From: Collimonas sp. OK412
Lineage (GTDB): Bacteria; Pseudomonadota; Gammaproteobacteria; Burkholderiales; Burkholderiaceae_D
DNA length: 64,000 bases
Direction of reading: 5' to 3'
NCBI RefSeq assembly: GCF_900112135.1
Contig: NZ_FOLC01000011.1
Location: 109,164 to 173,163, forward strand
The notes beneath the pieces were generated by a model, which was not told the DNA's origin, ran no database searches, and saw only the letters and a list, made by a program, of their open reading frames with translations. How positions within the stretch are numbered: the first letter of the stretch is position 1; the number at the start of each line of letters is the position of its first letter. Shown here one piece after another: positions 52,967 through 63,346 of the stretch. A program made the translations under genes and the position numbers.

Positions 52967-55765
52967 ATGAAAATCAATAAAAGTCTTCTTGCCCTGGTTT
53001 TAATCGGCGCCATGCTCAGCCAGTCCGGCTGCGGCGGTGGCGGCGGATCGGGCGACAGCGCCGCGACCGGGCCGGCATCGGTTGCGGCATCGGCGGTCAG
53101 CATCAGCGCGCTGTCTGCCTCGAGCGCAGCCGCGGGCGCTACCGTGACCGTCAACGGCACCGGTTTCCAGAAAGTCAGCACCGTCACCATCGGTTCGACC
53201 GCGGTCACCTTCTCTATCGTCAGCGACACGCAAATTGCAATCACTGTTCCGGATGGCGCCGTCAGCGGAGTCATTACCCTGTCGGGCGCCGGGTTCTCGG
53301 TACAGACGTCGGCCAGCTTCACCTCGAGCCTGCCGTCGCCGCTGGTAACCAGCGTGTCAGCCACGAATGTCGTTGTCGGCAGCAATTTCACGATTCAAGG
53401 CAAGAACCTTGACCGGGTCAGCGCCTATCAGGTAGCTGGCGTCAATCTGGCGGTGGTCGCCAGCTCCAGCACTGCCGCTACCCTCACCATGCCGGCCCAG
53501 GCGATTTCCGGGACGCTGACGCTGGTCGTCGGCGGCGCTCCAGTCAACAGCGCCTACCAGATCAACGGCTATCTGCCGGCGTCGATTGTCGCGATGTTGC
53601 CGCAGCTCGGGATCGTGGGCAGCAGCGTGACGATCAGCGGCAGCGGCCTGGCGGCGGTGACCAGTGTCCGCTTTGCCAATGGTACGGTTGCATCGGCATC
53701 GGCTGTCTCGAACAGCGCGGTCACGTTTACCGTGCCGCTCGGGGCCGCGTCCGGCCTGCTGACGGTGGTCGACCGCTACCAGGAAGTGCGCAGCGCCACG
53801 GCATTTACCGTGGCGCCGACAGTCACAGCGACCTCATTGCTCAGCGCTGCCAGCGGCAGCACGGTTGTGTTGACGATAGCGGGCACCAACCTGGATAGCG
53901 TGAGCGCCGCCAAAGTCGGCGCTTCAAACGCTGTCATTGTCAGCCGCAGCGCCACGCAGCTGGTATTGCAGGTGAGCCTTGGAACCAGCGGCGCCGTGAC
54001 GCTGACAGCGCCCGGCCAGGCGGCCGTCAATGCCGGCACCATCGATAGCACCGGCAGTGTCGGGCTCTGGATCAGCAGCGTCGACTTTGCGCACGTGTTC
54101 GACAAAAGCTCCACCGATCCAACCCTGCGCCTGACTCCGGGCCGTCCTGTGCTGGTGCGCGCCACGGTGCTCGCACCGGCAGCCGGCGCCACCAGCCCGT
54201 CAGTGAATTTGTCGGCCAGCAGCAGCACCGGCGCGGCATTGGGCGTGCTGGCGATGAATGGCCCGGCCACCCTGCCTACCGCGAAAGACGACTACAGCTT
54301 GAACAATAGCTTCAACGCAGTCCTGCCCGCAGCTTGGGTACAGCCGGGCGTCAAGATCAGCATCAAGGTTGCGGCAGGCGTCAACAGCAGCCCGGCCAGC
54401 CAGGATGTATCGCCCACCGTCGGCGCGCCTGCCAGCCTGCGGGTGGTGCTGGTGCCGCTCACGGTCGGCAGCGCCACCGGCGTCGTGCCGCCGGCGTTGT
54501 CGGATGTGCAGACAGCCCTGGCGCGCGTCTATCCTTACGCGCACGGCAATATCGTTGTGCAAAAACGCGCTCCGCTGGTGATCAGCGGTGCCGCCAGCAC
54601 AACAGCAATGGATTGGTCGAGCGCACTGAACCAGCTCGAAACCGCGCGCAAGAATGAAGATCCGAACGCTTTTTATTACGGCTTCGTGCCTATGTACAGC
54701 CCGATCCCTTCGTCATTCATCGCCGGCCTGGGTTATGTCGGAGTGCGTACGCAGGGCAGCAGTTCGGCGGTCGCCGCGATTGGCCTGGACTGGACCAGCA
54801 GCGCCGGCCAGGGCGATCCGTTCGATAACAAATGGCCGCAATGGCAGGCCATCATGGTGCACGAAATGGGACACAACCACTCCCTGAGCCACGCCCCCTG
54901 CGGCGGCGCTTCGAGCCCGGATCCAGCCTTCCCTAACAGCACCGCTGACCTCAGTTCGCTGGCGGTCTACAACAGCCCATACAGCAGCGACACCCAGGTT
55001 GGGGTATTAAGCGCGCCGCTCACGCCAAGCAACAACCAGATGAAAGACGTCATGGGTTACTGCGGCGGCACATGGTTCTCCGATTTCAGTTACGTCAGGG
55101 CCCAGCAGTTTGCCGAATCGCGCACCGCCGCCATCCCGCAGCCCCTGGTCCTGAATGCTGCCGCCAGCGTCGCGGCGCCGGACGGTTACCTGACAATCTC
55201 CGGTGAGTTGACCGCGCAAGGCGTGTTGCTGCATCCGGCCGCCGCCACCGCCGCCAAAGTGGAAGCCGATACGGCGACCGCCAGGTCGGTCTATGCATTG
55301 CGCCTGCACACCAGCAGCGGCCAGACTTATCAGCTGCCGTTCGAGCCGGTCGGCGTGGCCGATGCCGCCGGCGAGACCAGCCATTTCTGGGTCAGCCTGC
55401 CCAATCCCGGCGAGATTGCATCGATCGAAGTCTTGCGCAACGGCCAGCTGCAAACCATGCAGCAGCCAAAACAAGCGCAAAACCTGAAAATCGCCAGCCA
55501 GGCAGCCGCCGCCAATACCCAGGCGATGGCGTCGTCGGCCAGCTGGACAGTCCAGGGCGGACGCCTGGCGATTACCTGGAACGCGGCGCTGGAGCCATTC
55601 CTGTCATTGATGTATGTCTCGCCTGCCGGCGCTAAAACCGTGCTCGGCAGCGGACTGCAGAACGGCAGCGCGTCATTCGATATCAGCGGCTTGCCAAGCG
55701 GCGGCCGCTTCGAGCTCAGCCTGTCTTCATCGATACAGGCGCGCCTGGTCGCTTTCCCGCACTGA
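52967..55765 (+). CDS. surface lipoprotein with IPT/TIG repeats and a metzincin-type metalloprotease domain
   Basis: 932 aa. The lipoprotein signal peptide (MKINKSLLALVLIGAMLSQ) is followed by SGC with a Gly-rich tether. The -3 residue is Gln, not the usual Leu. Several immunoglobulin-like IPT/TIG repeats occupy about residues 45-370. The C-terminal part has the zinc motif HEMGHNHSLSH (H632, E633, H636, H642), with Ser where metzincins usually have Gly, and a Met-turn-like DVMGYC near residue 696. It is predicted to be an outer-membrane or secreted protease. The ATG at 52967 is chosen because it creates the signal peptide. The substrate is unknown. Confidence 0.8.
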   Translation: MKINKSLLALVLIGAMLSQSGCGGGGGSGDSAATGPASVAASAVSISALSASSAAAGATVTVNGTGFQKVSTVTIGSTAVTFSIVSDTQIAITVPDGAVSGVITLSGAGFSVQTSASFTSSLPSPLVTSVSATNVVVGSNFTIQGKNLDRVSAYQVAGVNLAVVASSSTAATLTMPAQAISGTLTLVVGGAPVNSAYQINGYLPASIVAMLPQLGIVGSSVTISGSGLAAVTSVRFANGTVASASAVSNSAVTFTVPLGAASGLLTVVDRYQEVRSATAFTVAPTVTATSLLSAASGSTVVLTIAGTNLDSVSAAKVGASNAVIVSRSATQLVLQVSLGTSGAVTLTAPGQAAVNAGTIDSTGSVGLWISSVDFAHVFDKSSTDPTLRLTPGRPVLVRATVLAPAAGATSPSVNLSASSSTGAALGVLAMNGPATLPTAKDDYSLNNSFNAVLPAAWVQPGVKISIKVAAGVNSSPASQDVSPTVGAPASLRVVLVPLTVGSATGVVPPALSDVQTALARVYPYAHGNIVVQKRAPLVISGAASTTAMDWSSALNQLETARKNEDPNAFYYGFVPMYSPIPSSFIAGLGYVGVRTQGSSSAVAAIGLDWTSSAGQGDPFDNKWPQWQAIMVHEMGHNHSLSHAPCGGASSPDPAFPNSTADLSSLAVYNSPYSSDTQVGVLSAPLTPSNNQMKDVMGYCGGTWFSDFSYVRAQQFAESRTAAIPQPLVLNAAASVAAPDGYLTISGELTAQGVLLHPAAATAAKVEADTATARSVYALRLHTSSGQTYQLPFEPVGVADAAGETSHFWVSLPNPGEIASIEVLRNGQLQTMQQPKQAQNLKIASQAAAANTQAMASSASWTVQGGRLAITWNAALEPFLSLMYVSPAGAKTVLGSGLQNGSASFDISGLPSGGRFELSLSSSIQARLVAFPH

Positions 55766-55773
55766 ACTGCCGA

Positions 55774-55801
55774 GCCTGGAGCGCACCACGTGGCTCCAGG
55801 C
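55774..55801. terminator. hairpin between convergent genes
   Basis: GCCTGGAGC and GCTCCAGGC form a 9-bp perfect stem with a 10-base loop, 9 bases after the lipoprotein stop. There is no T-run, so termination is only probable. Confidence 0.55.
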
Positions 55802-55823
55802 CCGCCGATAACCGGCGGCCGGC

Positions 55824-56810
55824 CTAATGCAATTGCGGGCCGGGCGCAAACACCGTCTTGCGCGGCGCCAGCTTGAACTGCGCCAGCAAGAAGCCAACGG
55901 CAACTTCATTAAACGCCGCATACAGCGACGCCTGCTTTTCTCCCCACGCATCCCAACGCCGCCATAGCAGCCGCTGCTGGCGCCGCATCTTCTTCTCCCA
56001 TGCCGCGTCCATGGCCTGTTCTTGCCTGAGCCAGGCTTTCAGCTCGGCAATCTGCTGTGCCGGCGGGCGCGGCCCCAGCGTTTGCTCCACGCTGGCGCGA
56101 AAATCGTCATACAGGCTGTCCAGCTGGCGTTGTTCGCTGTCTGTCCAGTAACTGTCCTTGGCCTGCTCGCCGGCAAAATACGCAGCGCCTCCGCATAACT
56201 TCCCCATTTGCTCGGCATCGATCCGGCTCAACGGAGCGGCGACGCAGCCGAGCAGGTTCTCCAGGTACTGGCTATCTCCTTCTTCAGTTTCTCCGGCAGC
56301 GCCGACGGCTCCCGGCCCGAGCGCCAACCATGCACTGTCGTCGACCGCCAGGCCGGCAAGCTCCTTGTCGTGCAACGCTCTCATCTGCGCCGACAACGCC
56401 AGCAGCGGCTCCGCCTGGCAATAGCGCGTAATGCCCCATTGCAGGTCATGCAGCAGCCAATGCGCGTAACGATAGGGAACGGCGCCGAGGTCCGCGCCTA
56501 CCGGGATAGCTTCCAGCAATGCGATGGCTTGCTCGCGCGCGCTGGTTTTTCCATCTGCCTGGCGCAGCCAGCACAGCACATCGATGATCACGGCCAGCGT
56601 TCCCGGTATGCCGAGTTCCTCGGTAAAACGATGCTTGCCGCCGGCGGCGCAGTCGGACGGCTGGTTATCGGGACCGAGCTCGGCGTCACGCAGGCGGGCC
56701 AGGCAACGCGCCTTCTGCGCCGGGTCCGCGGCGAAGCTGATCCATGCATTCGCGGTTGTTTGCCGCTCAAGTCCAACTGAAGTCTTGCGCGATGAAATTT
56801 TCTCATCCAT
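55824..56810 (-). CDS. conserved-looking protein of unknown function
   Basis: 328 aa from the ATG at 56810, which has AAGGA about 9 bases upstream. The frame itself is open to 56945. The protein is soluble, with no signal peptide or membrane segment, and mostly helical by composition. It is Trp-rich (for example YRYAHWLLHDLQWGITRY near residue 140 and LLWRRWDAWGEKQASLYAAFNEV near residue 290). I recognise no family. It lies between a surface protease and a TonB receptor, convergent with the former and sharing strand with the latter, but separated from it by a terminator. Confidence 0.6.
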   Translation of the reverse strand: MDEKISSRKTSVGLERQTTANAWISFAADPAQKARCLARLRDAELGPDNQPSDCAAGGKHRFTEELGIPGTLAVIIDVLCWLRQADGKTSAREQAIALLEAIPVGADLGAVPYRYAHWLLHDLQWGITRYCQAEPLLALSAQMRALHDKELAGLAVDDSAWLALGPGAVGAAGETEEGDSQYLENLLGCVAAPLSRIDAEQMGKLCGGAAYFAGEQAKDSYWTDSEQRQLDSLYDDFRASVEQTLGPRPPAQQIAELKAWLRQEQAMDAAWEKKMRRQQRLLWRRWDAWGEKQASLYAAFNEVAVGFLLAQFKLAPRKTVFAPGPQLH

Positions 56811-56960
56811 GTCGTCGTCCTTGCCAGTCAGGATATGGCCGCAGCGTTGCCTGCGGACCGCGGTAGTCATGCCGGCGCCCTGCCGGCAGCCGCAAGGACG
56901 GCCAGCAAGATTCCGGGAAATCCGGTTCTTCAGAAATGTTTGCAAGCTAATCGACGGCCG

Positions 56961-57000
56961 AAAAAAAACGCCAGGGAAGCGAACCTCCTTGGCGTTTTAT
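56961..57000 (-). terminator. terminator of the TonB-dependent receptor gene
   Basis: Read leftward, AAACGCCAAGGA and TCCCTGGCGTTT form a 12-bp stem with one wobble and an 8-base loop, then a run of T, 25 bases past the receptor stop. Confidence 0.85.
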
Positions 57001-57024
57001 GTTTCGATCAGTTAGCTGCCAGGC

Positions 57025-59817
57025 TTAGAAGGTGTAGCGAGCACCCAAAGTGAAGTAGCGGCCGACCGCGCCCGACTGGTGCAGCGACGGGTTGTAGTTG
57101 ATGCGGCCGTAGGTTTGCACGTCGAGCGGCGCCAGGCGATCGAATATGTTGGCGATCGCTGCGGTCACTTCCCATTGCTTGCTGACGTTCCAGCGACCGA
57201 ACAGGTCGACTGTGGTGAACGATGCAATGCGGCAGTTCTTCAAAGGATTGCCGGTGACTGGATCGACGTCCAGGCATTCGCCGCCTGCTTCGTTCTTGTC
57301 CTCGATACCGCTGACATAGTTGACCGAAGTAGTCAGGTTGAACGGGCCACGGTCCCATGCCAGCGAAGCCGAAGCACGGGTGCGCGGCGTGCCGCCGTTG
57401 CCGGACAGGTTGGTATCGCCATGCGTGCCGACGAAGTTCTGTGTCACGCCACCGGAAGTACGCTTGAACTCGAACATTTGCGAAACCGTCAGGCCCGCAG
57501 TCATGCGGCCGTAGGAGTTCAGGTCGAAGCGGCTGCGCAGGTCGATATCGACGCCGCTGGTGCGGGTCTGGCCGGCGTTGATATACGGCGCCTTGACCAG
57601 CAGGATAGGACCGGCCAGGCCAGGGAAGTCCGAAGTCGGTTCGCCGCGCACTACAGTCGCATCAGGGAATTTCGATGGGTCTGCAATGATCGATGCCGCG
57701 TCGGAACCGGTGATTTCATTCTTGCGGACGATACGCCAGTAGTCCACCGAAACGCTGGTGTTCTTGATCGGTTCCAGGATGAAGCCCAGGCTGTAGCTCT
57801 GCGATTTTTCCGGTTTCAGGTTCTTGTTGCCGACCGTTACCGCGCCGACGTTCTTGCCATCCGCGCAATCTGCGGAAAGGCCGGTCACAGGGCAACGCAG
57901 CGGATCGCGCGAGAAGGTGGTGAAAGCCGAAACCGCACTGGTGCCGCTTTCTGCCGGCCCTGGCGCACGGAACCCTTCCGCATACGTACCGCGGATAGCC
58001 AGTTGCTGGACCGGCGTGAACTTGAAGCCGATCTTCGGTGTGGTGGAGTTGCCGAAATCGGAATACTGGTCGGTACGCAAGGCGAGCTGGAATTCCAGTT
58101 GCTTGAGGACCGGCAGCGCCAATTCGGTGTACAGGGAACTGATGTTGCGCGAGGCTTTGGCAGCAGCATAACCGAGGCCGACGATATCGTTGATGTCGGT
58201 GAACGGGGTCGCTTCGCTGTCGGTGGATTCGTGGCGGAATTCACCGCCGACCGCGATGCCGATCGGTCCGCCCGGCAGCTGGCCGAACTCGCGCGTTCCT
58301 TTGAAATCCCACAAGGCAAGCTTGGTGGTCGCCGAGTTCTTCAGTTCCGGCGAAACGAAAGCCAGCGTGTCGGCGCTGTTCAGTGCGCCGGCCTGGCCGA
58401 TGCGGAAAGAACCGTTGTTGATCGCCGTCTGCAGGTTGCTGGCGCGGTAGTAGCCGTTCTGGGTACGTTCAGTCTTGCTCTGTGCGTACAAGATGCCGCT
58501 GTCGTAATCCCAGCCGAAGCTCGTTCCCTTCACGCCGACCAGCAGGCGCGTGACGGTGGTATCGAGGTCGGTAGCACGCGGACGATTCGGATCGACCCAG
58601 CGCGGGCGAGCCCGGTTGGCAGGAAACGGATTGTCCGGATGGCCGATAGGCAGCAACAGCTGGCCGGGGCCCGTGCCGGTGTTGATCACGCGGTTGTTGA
58701 CCAGGTCGAAACCGGCGCTGGTCAGACCGGACGGCGTGGTGATGGTCTTCGCCTGGGAGTTGAACAAGCCAAGTTCCGTATAGGCTTGCATGTCATTGTT
58801 GATCTTCAGGGTGCCGCGGCCGAACAGGTTGATGTTCTGGGTTTCCGGCTGGATCGCCTGGTAGCCGTCCTTGATCGGATCCCACAGGCAGCCGCCGCCG
58901 GAATTGATCGAAGTGCTGCGGTCGATGTTGGCACAGCCTGGGAGGTTCTGGATGCCCCGACCAGGAATGGTAGCGCCGCCGGCGGTGACCGGACGCACGG
59001 TGCCGACCATGCTGCTGCCGCCGGTATTGCTGCTGGTGGTGCCGCCGGCGCGCTGGTCGCGGCCGCCCCATGGACGGGCATCTGCTGTGCCGAGGTATTC
59101 CGGCCGGTCTTTTTGCCAGATCGCGTTGCTTTGCTTGGCGTCGATGCTGAAGAAATAGTTGTACTTGTCGGTATCCAGGTCGCCGAAACCGAAGGTTCCC
59201 GACGCCGTCCGCAGGGTGCCGTCGCCGTGGCCGGATGTGCCCAGCGTGCCGGAAATGGTTTTGCCCTGGTAGGTTTCACGCAAGATGATGTTGACCACGC
59301 CGGCGATCGCATCGGAACCGTAGATCGCAGATGCGCCGTCTTTCAGCACTTCGATGCGGTCTACCGCGCCCAGCGGAATCGTGTTCAGGTCGACAAAGCT
59401 GCGTTGTCCGTCGTCGCCCAGGCCATAAGGCGCAGTGCGGCGGCCGTTGATCAGGACCAGGGTGGAGTTGACTGACAGTCCGCGCAGCGAGACGCCCGAG
59501 GCGCTGCCGGCGAAGCCGTTGGTGAATGAGCCGCTGATGGAACCGTTGTTGTCGGCCGACAGGCTGCGCACCACATCGGCTACCGAAGTCTTGCCTGATT
59601 GCTGGATGTCCTTGCGGGTCAGGATCTGCGTCGATGCAGCGCCTTCCTGCTGGGTACGCTTGATGTTGGAACCTGTGATTTCAACCCGTCCCATCGGTTT
59701 GTCGTCGTTTGTCTCCTGCGCCTGCGCAGCTTGGGCCATCAGCCCGATACCCATTGCGACGCCGCCGGTAAAAAACACCTGGCGCAGCAACTGTGGCAAC
59801 TTCCGTTCCCTGATCAT
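57025..59817 (-). CDS. TonB-dependent outer-membrane receptor
   Basis: This 930-aa protein has a signal peptide (about residues 1-33, ending in AQAAQAQ), a plug domain at about 50-180 and a 22-strand barrel ending in aromatic F. The plug shows VEITGSNIKRTQQEG, SVADVVRSLSADNN, LINGRRTAPYG, DRIEVLKDGASAIYGSDAIAGVVNIIL. The ATG at 59817 is chosen over an upstream GTG because GGGAG lies 8 bases before it. It imports a large ligand using TonB energy. The SxxxxIxxVLKDGASAIYG style is common in receptors for carbohydrates and other non-siderophore ligands. No TonB, transporter or sigma-regulator gene is adjacent, so the ligand cannot be named. Confidence 0.93.
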   Translation of the reverse strand: MIRERKLPQLLRQVFFTGGVAMGIGLMAQAAQAQETNDDKPMGRVEITGSNIKRTQQEGAASTQILTRKDIQQSGKTSVADVVRSLSADNNGSISGSFTNGFAGSASGVSLRGLSVNSTLVLINGRRTAPYGLGDDGQRSFVDLNTIPLGAVDRIEVLKDGASAIYGSDAIAGVVNIILRETYQGKTISGTLGTSGHGDGTLRTASGTFGFGDLDTDKYNYFFSIDAKQSNAIWQKDRPEYLGTADARPWGGRDQRAGGTTSSNTGGSSMVGTVRPVTAGGATIPGRGIQNLPGCANIDRSTSINSGGGCLWDPIKDGYQAIQPETQNINLFGRGTLKINNDMQAYTELGLFNSQAKTITTPSGLTSAGFDLVNNRVINTGTGPGQLLLPIGHPDNPFPANRARPRWVDPNRPRATDLDTTVTRLLVGVKGTSFGWDYDSGILYAQSKTERTQNGYYRASNLQTAINNGSFRIGQAGALNSADTLAFVSPELKNSATTKLALWDFKGTREFGQLPGGPIGIAVGGEFRHESTDSEATPFTDINDIVGLGYAAAKASRNISSLYTELALPVLKQLEFQLALRTDQYSDFGNSTTPKIGFKFTPVQQLAIRGTYAEGFRAPGPAESGTSAVSAFTTFSRDPLRCPVTGLSADCADGKNVGAVTVGNKNLKPEKSQSYSLGFILEPIKNTSVSVDYWRIVRKNEITGSDAASIIADPSKFPDATVVRGEPTSDFPGLAGPILLVKAPYINAGQTRTSGVDIDLRSRFDLNSYGRMTAGLTVSQMFEFKRTSGGVTQNFVGTHGDTNLSGNGGTPRTRASASLAWDRGPFNLTTSVNYVSGIEDKNEAGGECLDVDPVTGNPLKNCRIASFTTVDLFGRWNVSKQWEVTAAIANIFDRLAPLDVQTYGRINYNPSLHQSGAVGRYFTLGARYTF

Positions 59818-60130
59818 AAGCAACACTCCCTATCGATAATTTTAGAGTTGAGAATTTAATTATTTGTGTAATCAAACCAGACTGATTAAATCGCCTTGTG
59901 GACGACGTAAACTGCGTTTTGACCTCTGCTACGATTCCGTACAGACAGACAAACCTAAGAATCCACCGACGTACCCGACGGCTTTTTCATCATCTGGCTC
60001 CCCAGGGATTGCCGTCATTCGTTTCGCTTGTATGCATCGCGGACAACGGCAACGCAATGCCTCCCGGTACAGGCTATTGCCATGCACCAAGACATTGCGG
60101 TGTTAATCTATCCTAAACATAATATTTTTT

Positions 60131-60179
60131 GTTACAAATAATTCAGCCGAGTTACAAATAGTCATATTGCGTTACAAAT
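60131..60179. repeat. three GTTACAAAT repeats at exact 20-bp spacing
   Basis: GTTACAAATA at 60131, GTTACAAATA at 60151 and GTTACAAATT at 60171 are on the same DNA face, two helical turns apart. They lie in the 795-base gap between the TonB receptor and ftsK, about 310 bases upstream of the receptor start. Confidence 0.8.
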
Positions 60180-60339
60180 TTACGACAGCGTGTTGTCAAA
60201 AAACGCCAGAAATGTCGTAAAAGGACAATTCCGAATAAGGAAATGCACTGAAATAGCGATTCGATGACGTGTTTTGCCGGCATTTGTTGTGCTTTGCAGC
60301 ATTTCGTCTGGATTCGCCGCTTCGGGGCTGAAAAAATTT

Positions 60340-60392
60340 GTTACATGGAGATTGCGGGAAAGTTACAAACTCCCGCTTTGGCAGTTGTTACA
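60340..60392. repeat. second cluster of GTTACA repeats
   Basis: GTTACA at 60340, GTTACAAAC at 60362 and GTTACA at 60387 (spacing 22 and 25). They have the same orientation as the first cluster, 220-270 bases before the ftsK start. Confidence 0.65.
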
Positions 60393-60612
60393 TTGTTGTT
60401 AAATTAGACAAGAAAACCCGAAATCGCGGATGGCAAACCGGGCGGGAAAGCCTGATGCTTTTCGGTTAATATCACCTACTTTCATTTAAGGGCGTCCCAC
60501 AAACGCGATCAGGCCTTCTTTGCTCCGGACAGATCGCGAGGCTTGCCCTGCCGCATCATGGCGTGCGCAAACATCCAGATTTCCAGACGTCGATTTTTCG
60601 TTGAATTTGAGT

Positions 60613-63297
60613 ATGCATATAGCAGTTTTCAGTTGGTTCGGATGGTCCTTGCTGTGGCTTGTCCCTATGGTTTTACGTGTCCTCAAGGCGCGCCGGACAG
60701 GCACGAATCCGCTGCGCGGCCCGGGCTCCATCCGCTTGTGGCTAGGCACGCTCCTCATACTCTGCAGCAGCAGCGCCCTGGAAGCCGTCATGCGCACGCA
60801 CGAATCGACGCCGCCCGACGGCGACCGGCTGGGTTATGCCTTGGCCCATGGCTTCATGAGCGTGCTGGGCACAGCCGGCGGCGTGCTGGCGCTGGCGGCG
60901 CTCGGCGTCCTGGCGTTATCGTGGCTGTTTGGCAGCGAATGGCTGAAACCACTCATCGCCATGCCCCCGCTGCAGCGGATCTTCTCGCTTAAAAAACAGC
61001 AATCCGAAACCTCGCCCGAGCCGCGCAAGCTACGCACCGGCGCTGCCGTCGCGCCGGTCCAATCCGTACCCAGGCAGGCGCGGCCGCGCGAAAGCATTGC
61101 GATCCCGCCGCGCAGCAGGAAATCCTGGCAATTGCCTTCCAGTTCCGAGCTCGCTGAAATCTTTGGCAAGCCACAGAAACCGCCGGCCAAGCCGGCTGAA
61201 ATCAAGACCAGCGCCAGGAGCATGGCGGAATGGGCCACGGTTGAACAAATCATCCCGACCCCGGCAATGCGCGCGCGCGCCAACACCGTGCAGAGTGCAA
61301 GCAACGCGCGCAAAGATGCGATGCATGCGCGCCAAGCAGAACGCAGCCAGCATCGCACTGCACCGCTGACCACCACAATCAGCACCCGCCCTGCTCCTGT
61401 TGCGCCGCCACGCCCGCCGATTGCCGTACCGGCTGCTGCGGCCAAGCCGGTTGCCGAGCACGCGCATGCTGTCGAAGCGCGGTCCGAAGCATCCGTGGCC
61501 GAGCTGGCCGTTTCTCCACTGGCGCATGCGCCGGCGCCGTCCCTGACAGTTACACCGCTGCCTGCGGCTGCCGAGCCGATTGCCCCGATGAATATCGTCC
61601 GTCAGGAAGCCGTCCTGCCTGATCCCGTTCCGGCAAGCCCGCAGCTCCGCGCGGCGCAGCCGCTGCCGCCAGAAACCGCGCCCGCTTACCTTACCGCAGA
61701 GAGGGCCGCCGTCGCCGCTCCACAGGTCGCACCAGCCCCGCTTGCGCCAAACGAAGCATCCGCACCGCCCGCCGGCAGCAACGAAGAGGATTTTTCATTT
61801 CATCCGCTGCATCAACTGCGGATTGATTTGCCGGGACTCGACTTGCTCGATCCCGCCGTCAACGAGCAGATCGACATTCCGCTTGAACGCCTGGCGGAAA
61901 CCGGCCTGCTGATCGAGCAGCGCCTGAAAGAATTCAAGGTGCCGGTGACAGTGCTGGGCGCCGACGCCGGGCCGGTGATTACCCGCTTCGAAGTGGAGCC
62001 TGCGCTGGGCGTGCGCGGCAGCCAGATCGTCGGCCTGATGAAAGACTTGTCGCGCGCGCTGGGACTGACGTCGATCCGGGTGGTGGAAACCATTCCAGGC
62101 AAGACCTGCATGGGGCTGGAGTTGCCCAATCCGAAGCGGCAAATGATCCGGCTGTCGGAAATACTGGAATCGCCTGCCTACCAGGATTCCGCATCGCACC
62201 TGACGCTGGCCTTGGGCAAGGACATTACCGGCGCTCCGATAGTCGCCGACCTGGCGCGCGCTCCGCACATGCTGGTGGCCGGCACTACCGGCTCCGGCAA
62301 ATCGGTGGCGATCAATGCGATGATCCTGTCGCTGCTGTATAAGGCCACGCCGGAAGAAGTGCGGCTGATCATGATCGATCCCAAGATGCTGGAGCTGTCG
62401 GTATACGAAGGTATTCCGCACCTGCTGGCGCCGGTGGTCACCGACATGAAGCTGGCGTCGAATGCGCTGACCTGGTGCGTGGCCGAGATGGACAAGCGTT
62501 ACCGCCTGATGTCCGCGCTCGGGGTGCGCAACCTGGCCGGATTCAACCAGAAAATCCGCGACGGCGAAATGCGCGGCAAGAAAGTCAGCAATCCGTTCTC
62601 GCTCACCCCGGATGCGCCGGAACCGCTATCCACCCTGCCGCTGATCGTCGTCATCATCGACGAGCTGGCAGACCTGATGATGGTGACCGGCAAGAAGATC
62701 GAAGAATTGATCGCGCGCCTGGCGCAAAAAGCCCGGGCCGCCGGCATCCACCTGATCCTGGCGACGCAACGTCCTTCGGTGGATGTGATCACCGGGCTGA
62801 TCAAAGCCAACATCCCGACCCGGGTCGCGTTCCAGGTATCGTCCAAGATCGATTCCAGGACCATCCTCGACCAGATGGGCGCCGAAGCCTTGCTCGGCCA
62901 CGGCGACATGCTGTTCCTGCCGCCGGGATCGGGTTATCCGCAACGCGTGCACGGCGCATTTGTCTCGGATGCGGAAGTGCACCGGGTGGTCGAACACCTG
63001 AAACAGTTCGGCGAGCCGGAATATGAAGAAGCGATCCTGGCCGGCGTGCCTGCCGAAGGCGCCAGCGCCGACCTGCTGGGCGACACCCAGGATGTCGAGG
63101 CCGATCCGCTTTACGATGAAGCGGTGGCTTTTGTGGTGCGTACCCGGCGCGCGTCGATTTCATCGGTGCAGCGGCAATTCCGCGTCGGCTACAATCGCGC
63201 GGCGCGACTGGTGGAGCAAATGGAGTCGGCGGGAATTGTTTCGTCGGTGGCGACCAATGGCAGCCGCGAAGTATTGACGCCAGTGCAGGCGGAGTAA
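60613..63297 (+). CDS. ftsK: FtsK/SpoIIIE-type DNA translocase
   Basis: 894 aa. The N-terminal membrane part has only about three hydrophobic segments (about 5-20, 40-55 and 85-107) rather than the usual four. A long Ala/Pro-rich linker (about 130-390) leads to the motor domain with Walker [12 protein letters not shown] near residue 560 and Walker [16 protein letters not shown] near residue 680. A C-terminal gamma winged helix ([23 protein letters not shown]) recognises KOPS. The ATG at 60613 is chosen because it starts the first membrane segment. It pumps DNA at the septum during chromosome dimer resolution. It may be one of two FtsK paralogues, as is common in this order. Confidence 0.92.
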   Translation: MHIAVFSWFGWSLLWLVPMVLRVLKARRTGTNPLRGPGSIRLWLGTLLILCSSSALEAVMRTHESTPPDGDRLGYALAHGFMSVLGTAGGVLALAALGVLALSWLFGSEWLKPLIAMPPLQRIFSLKKQQSETSPEPRKLRTGAAVAPVQSVPRQARPRESIAIPPRSRKSWQLPSSSELAEIFGKPQKPPAKPAEIKTSARSMAEWATVEQIIPTPAMRARANTVQSASNARKDAMHARQAERSQHRTAPLTTTISTRPAPVAPPRPPIAVPAAAAKPVAEHAHAVEARSEASVAELAVSPLAHAPAPSLTVTPLPAAAEPIAPMNIVRQEAVLPDPVPASPQLRAAQPLPPETAPAYLTAERAAVAAPQVAPAPLAPNEASAPPAGSNEEDFSFHPLHQLRIDLPGLDLLDPAVNEQIDIPLERLAETGLLIEQRLKEFKVPVTVLGADAGPVITRFEVEPALGVRGSQIVGLMKDLSRALGLTSIRVVETIPGKTCMGLELPNPKRQMIRLSEILESPAYQDSASHLTLALGKDITGAPIVADLARAPHMLVAGTTGSGKSVAINAMILSLLYKATPEEVRLIMIDPKMLELSVYEGIPHLLAPVVTDMKLASNALTWCVAEMDKRYRLMSALGVRNLAGFNQKIRDGEMRGKKVSNPFSLTPDAPEPLSTLPLIVVIIDELADLMMVTGKKIEELIARLAQKARAAGIHLILATQRPSVDVITGLIKANIPTRVAFQVSSKIDSRTILDQMGAEALLGHGDMLFLPPGSGYPQRVHGAFVSDAEVHRVVEHLKQFGEPEYEEAILAGVPAEGASADLLGDTQDVEADPLYDEAVAFVVRTRRASISSVQRQFRVGYNRAARLVEQMESAGIVSSVATNGSREVLTPVQAE

Positions 63298-63304
63298 AAC
63301 ACAC

Positions 63305-63338
63305 GCTGCGCCCGGCCGCATTTACTGTCGGGCGCAGC
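63305..63338. terminator. hairpin between ftsK and the autotransporter
   Basis: GCTGCGCCCG and CGGGCGCAGC form a 10-bp perfect stem with a 14-base loop, 8 bases past the ftsK stop and 9 bases before the convergent autotransporter stop. There is no T-run. Confidence 0.65.
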
Positions 63339-63346
63339 GCACTATC

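Noticed and set aside
57079..59475. 798-codon frame opposite the TonB receptor
   Set aside because: Antisense frame caused by GC-biased codons. It has no domain, and the receptor on the other strand is unmistakable.
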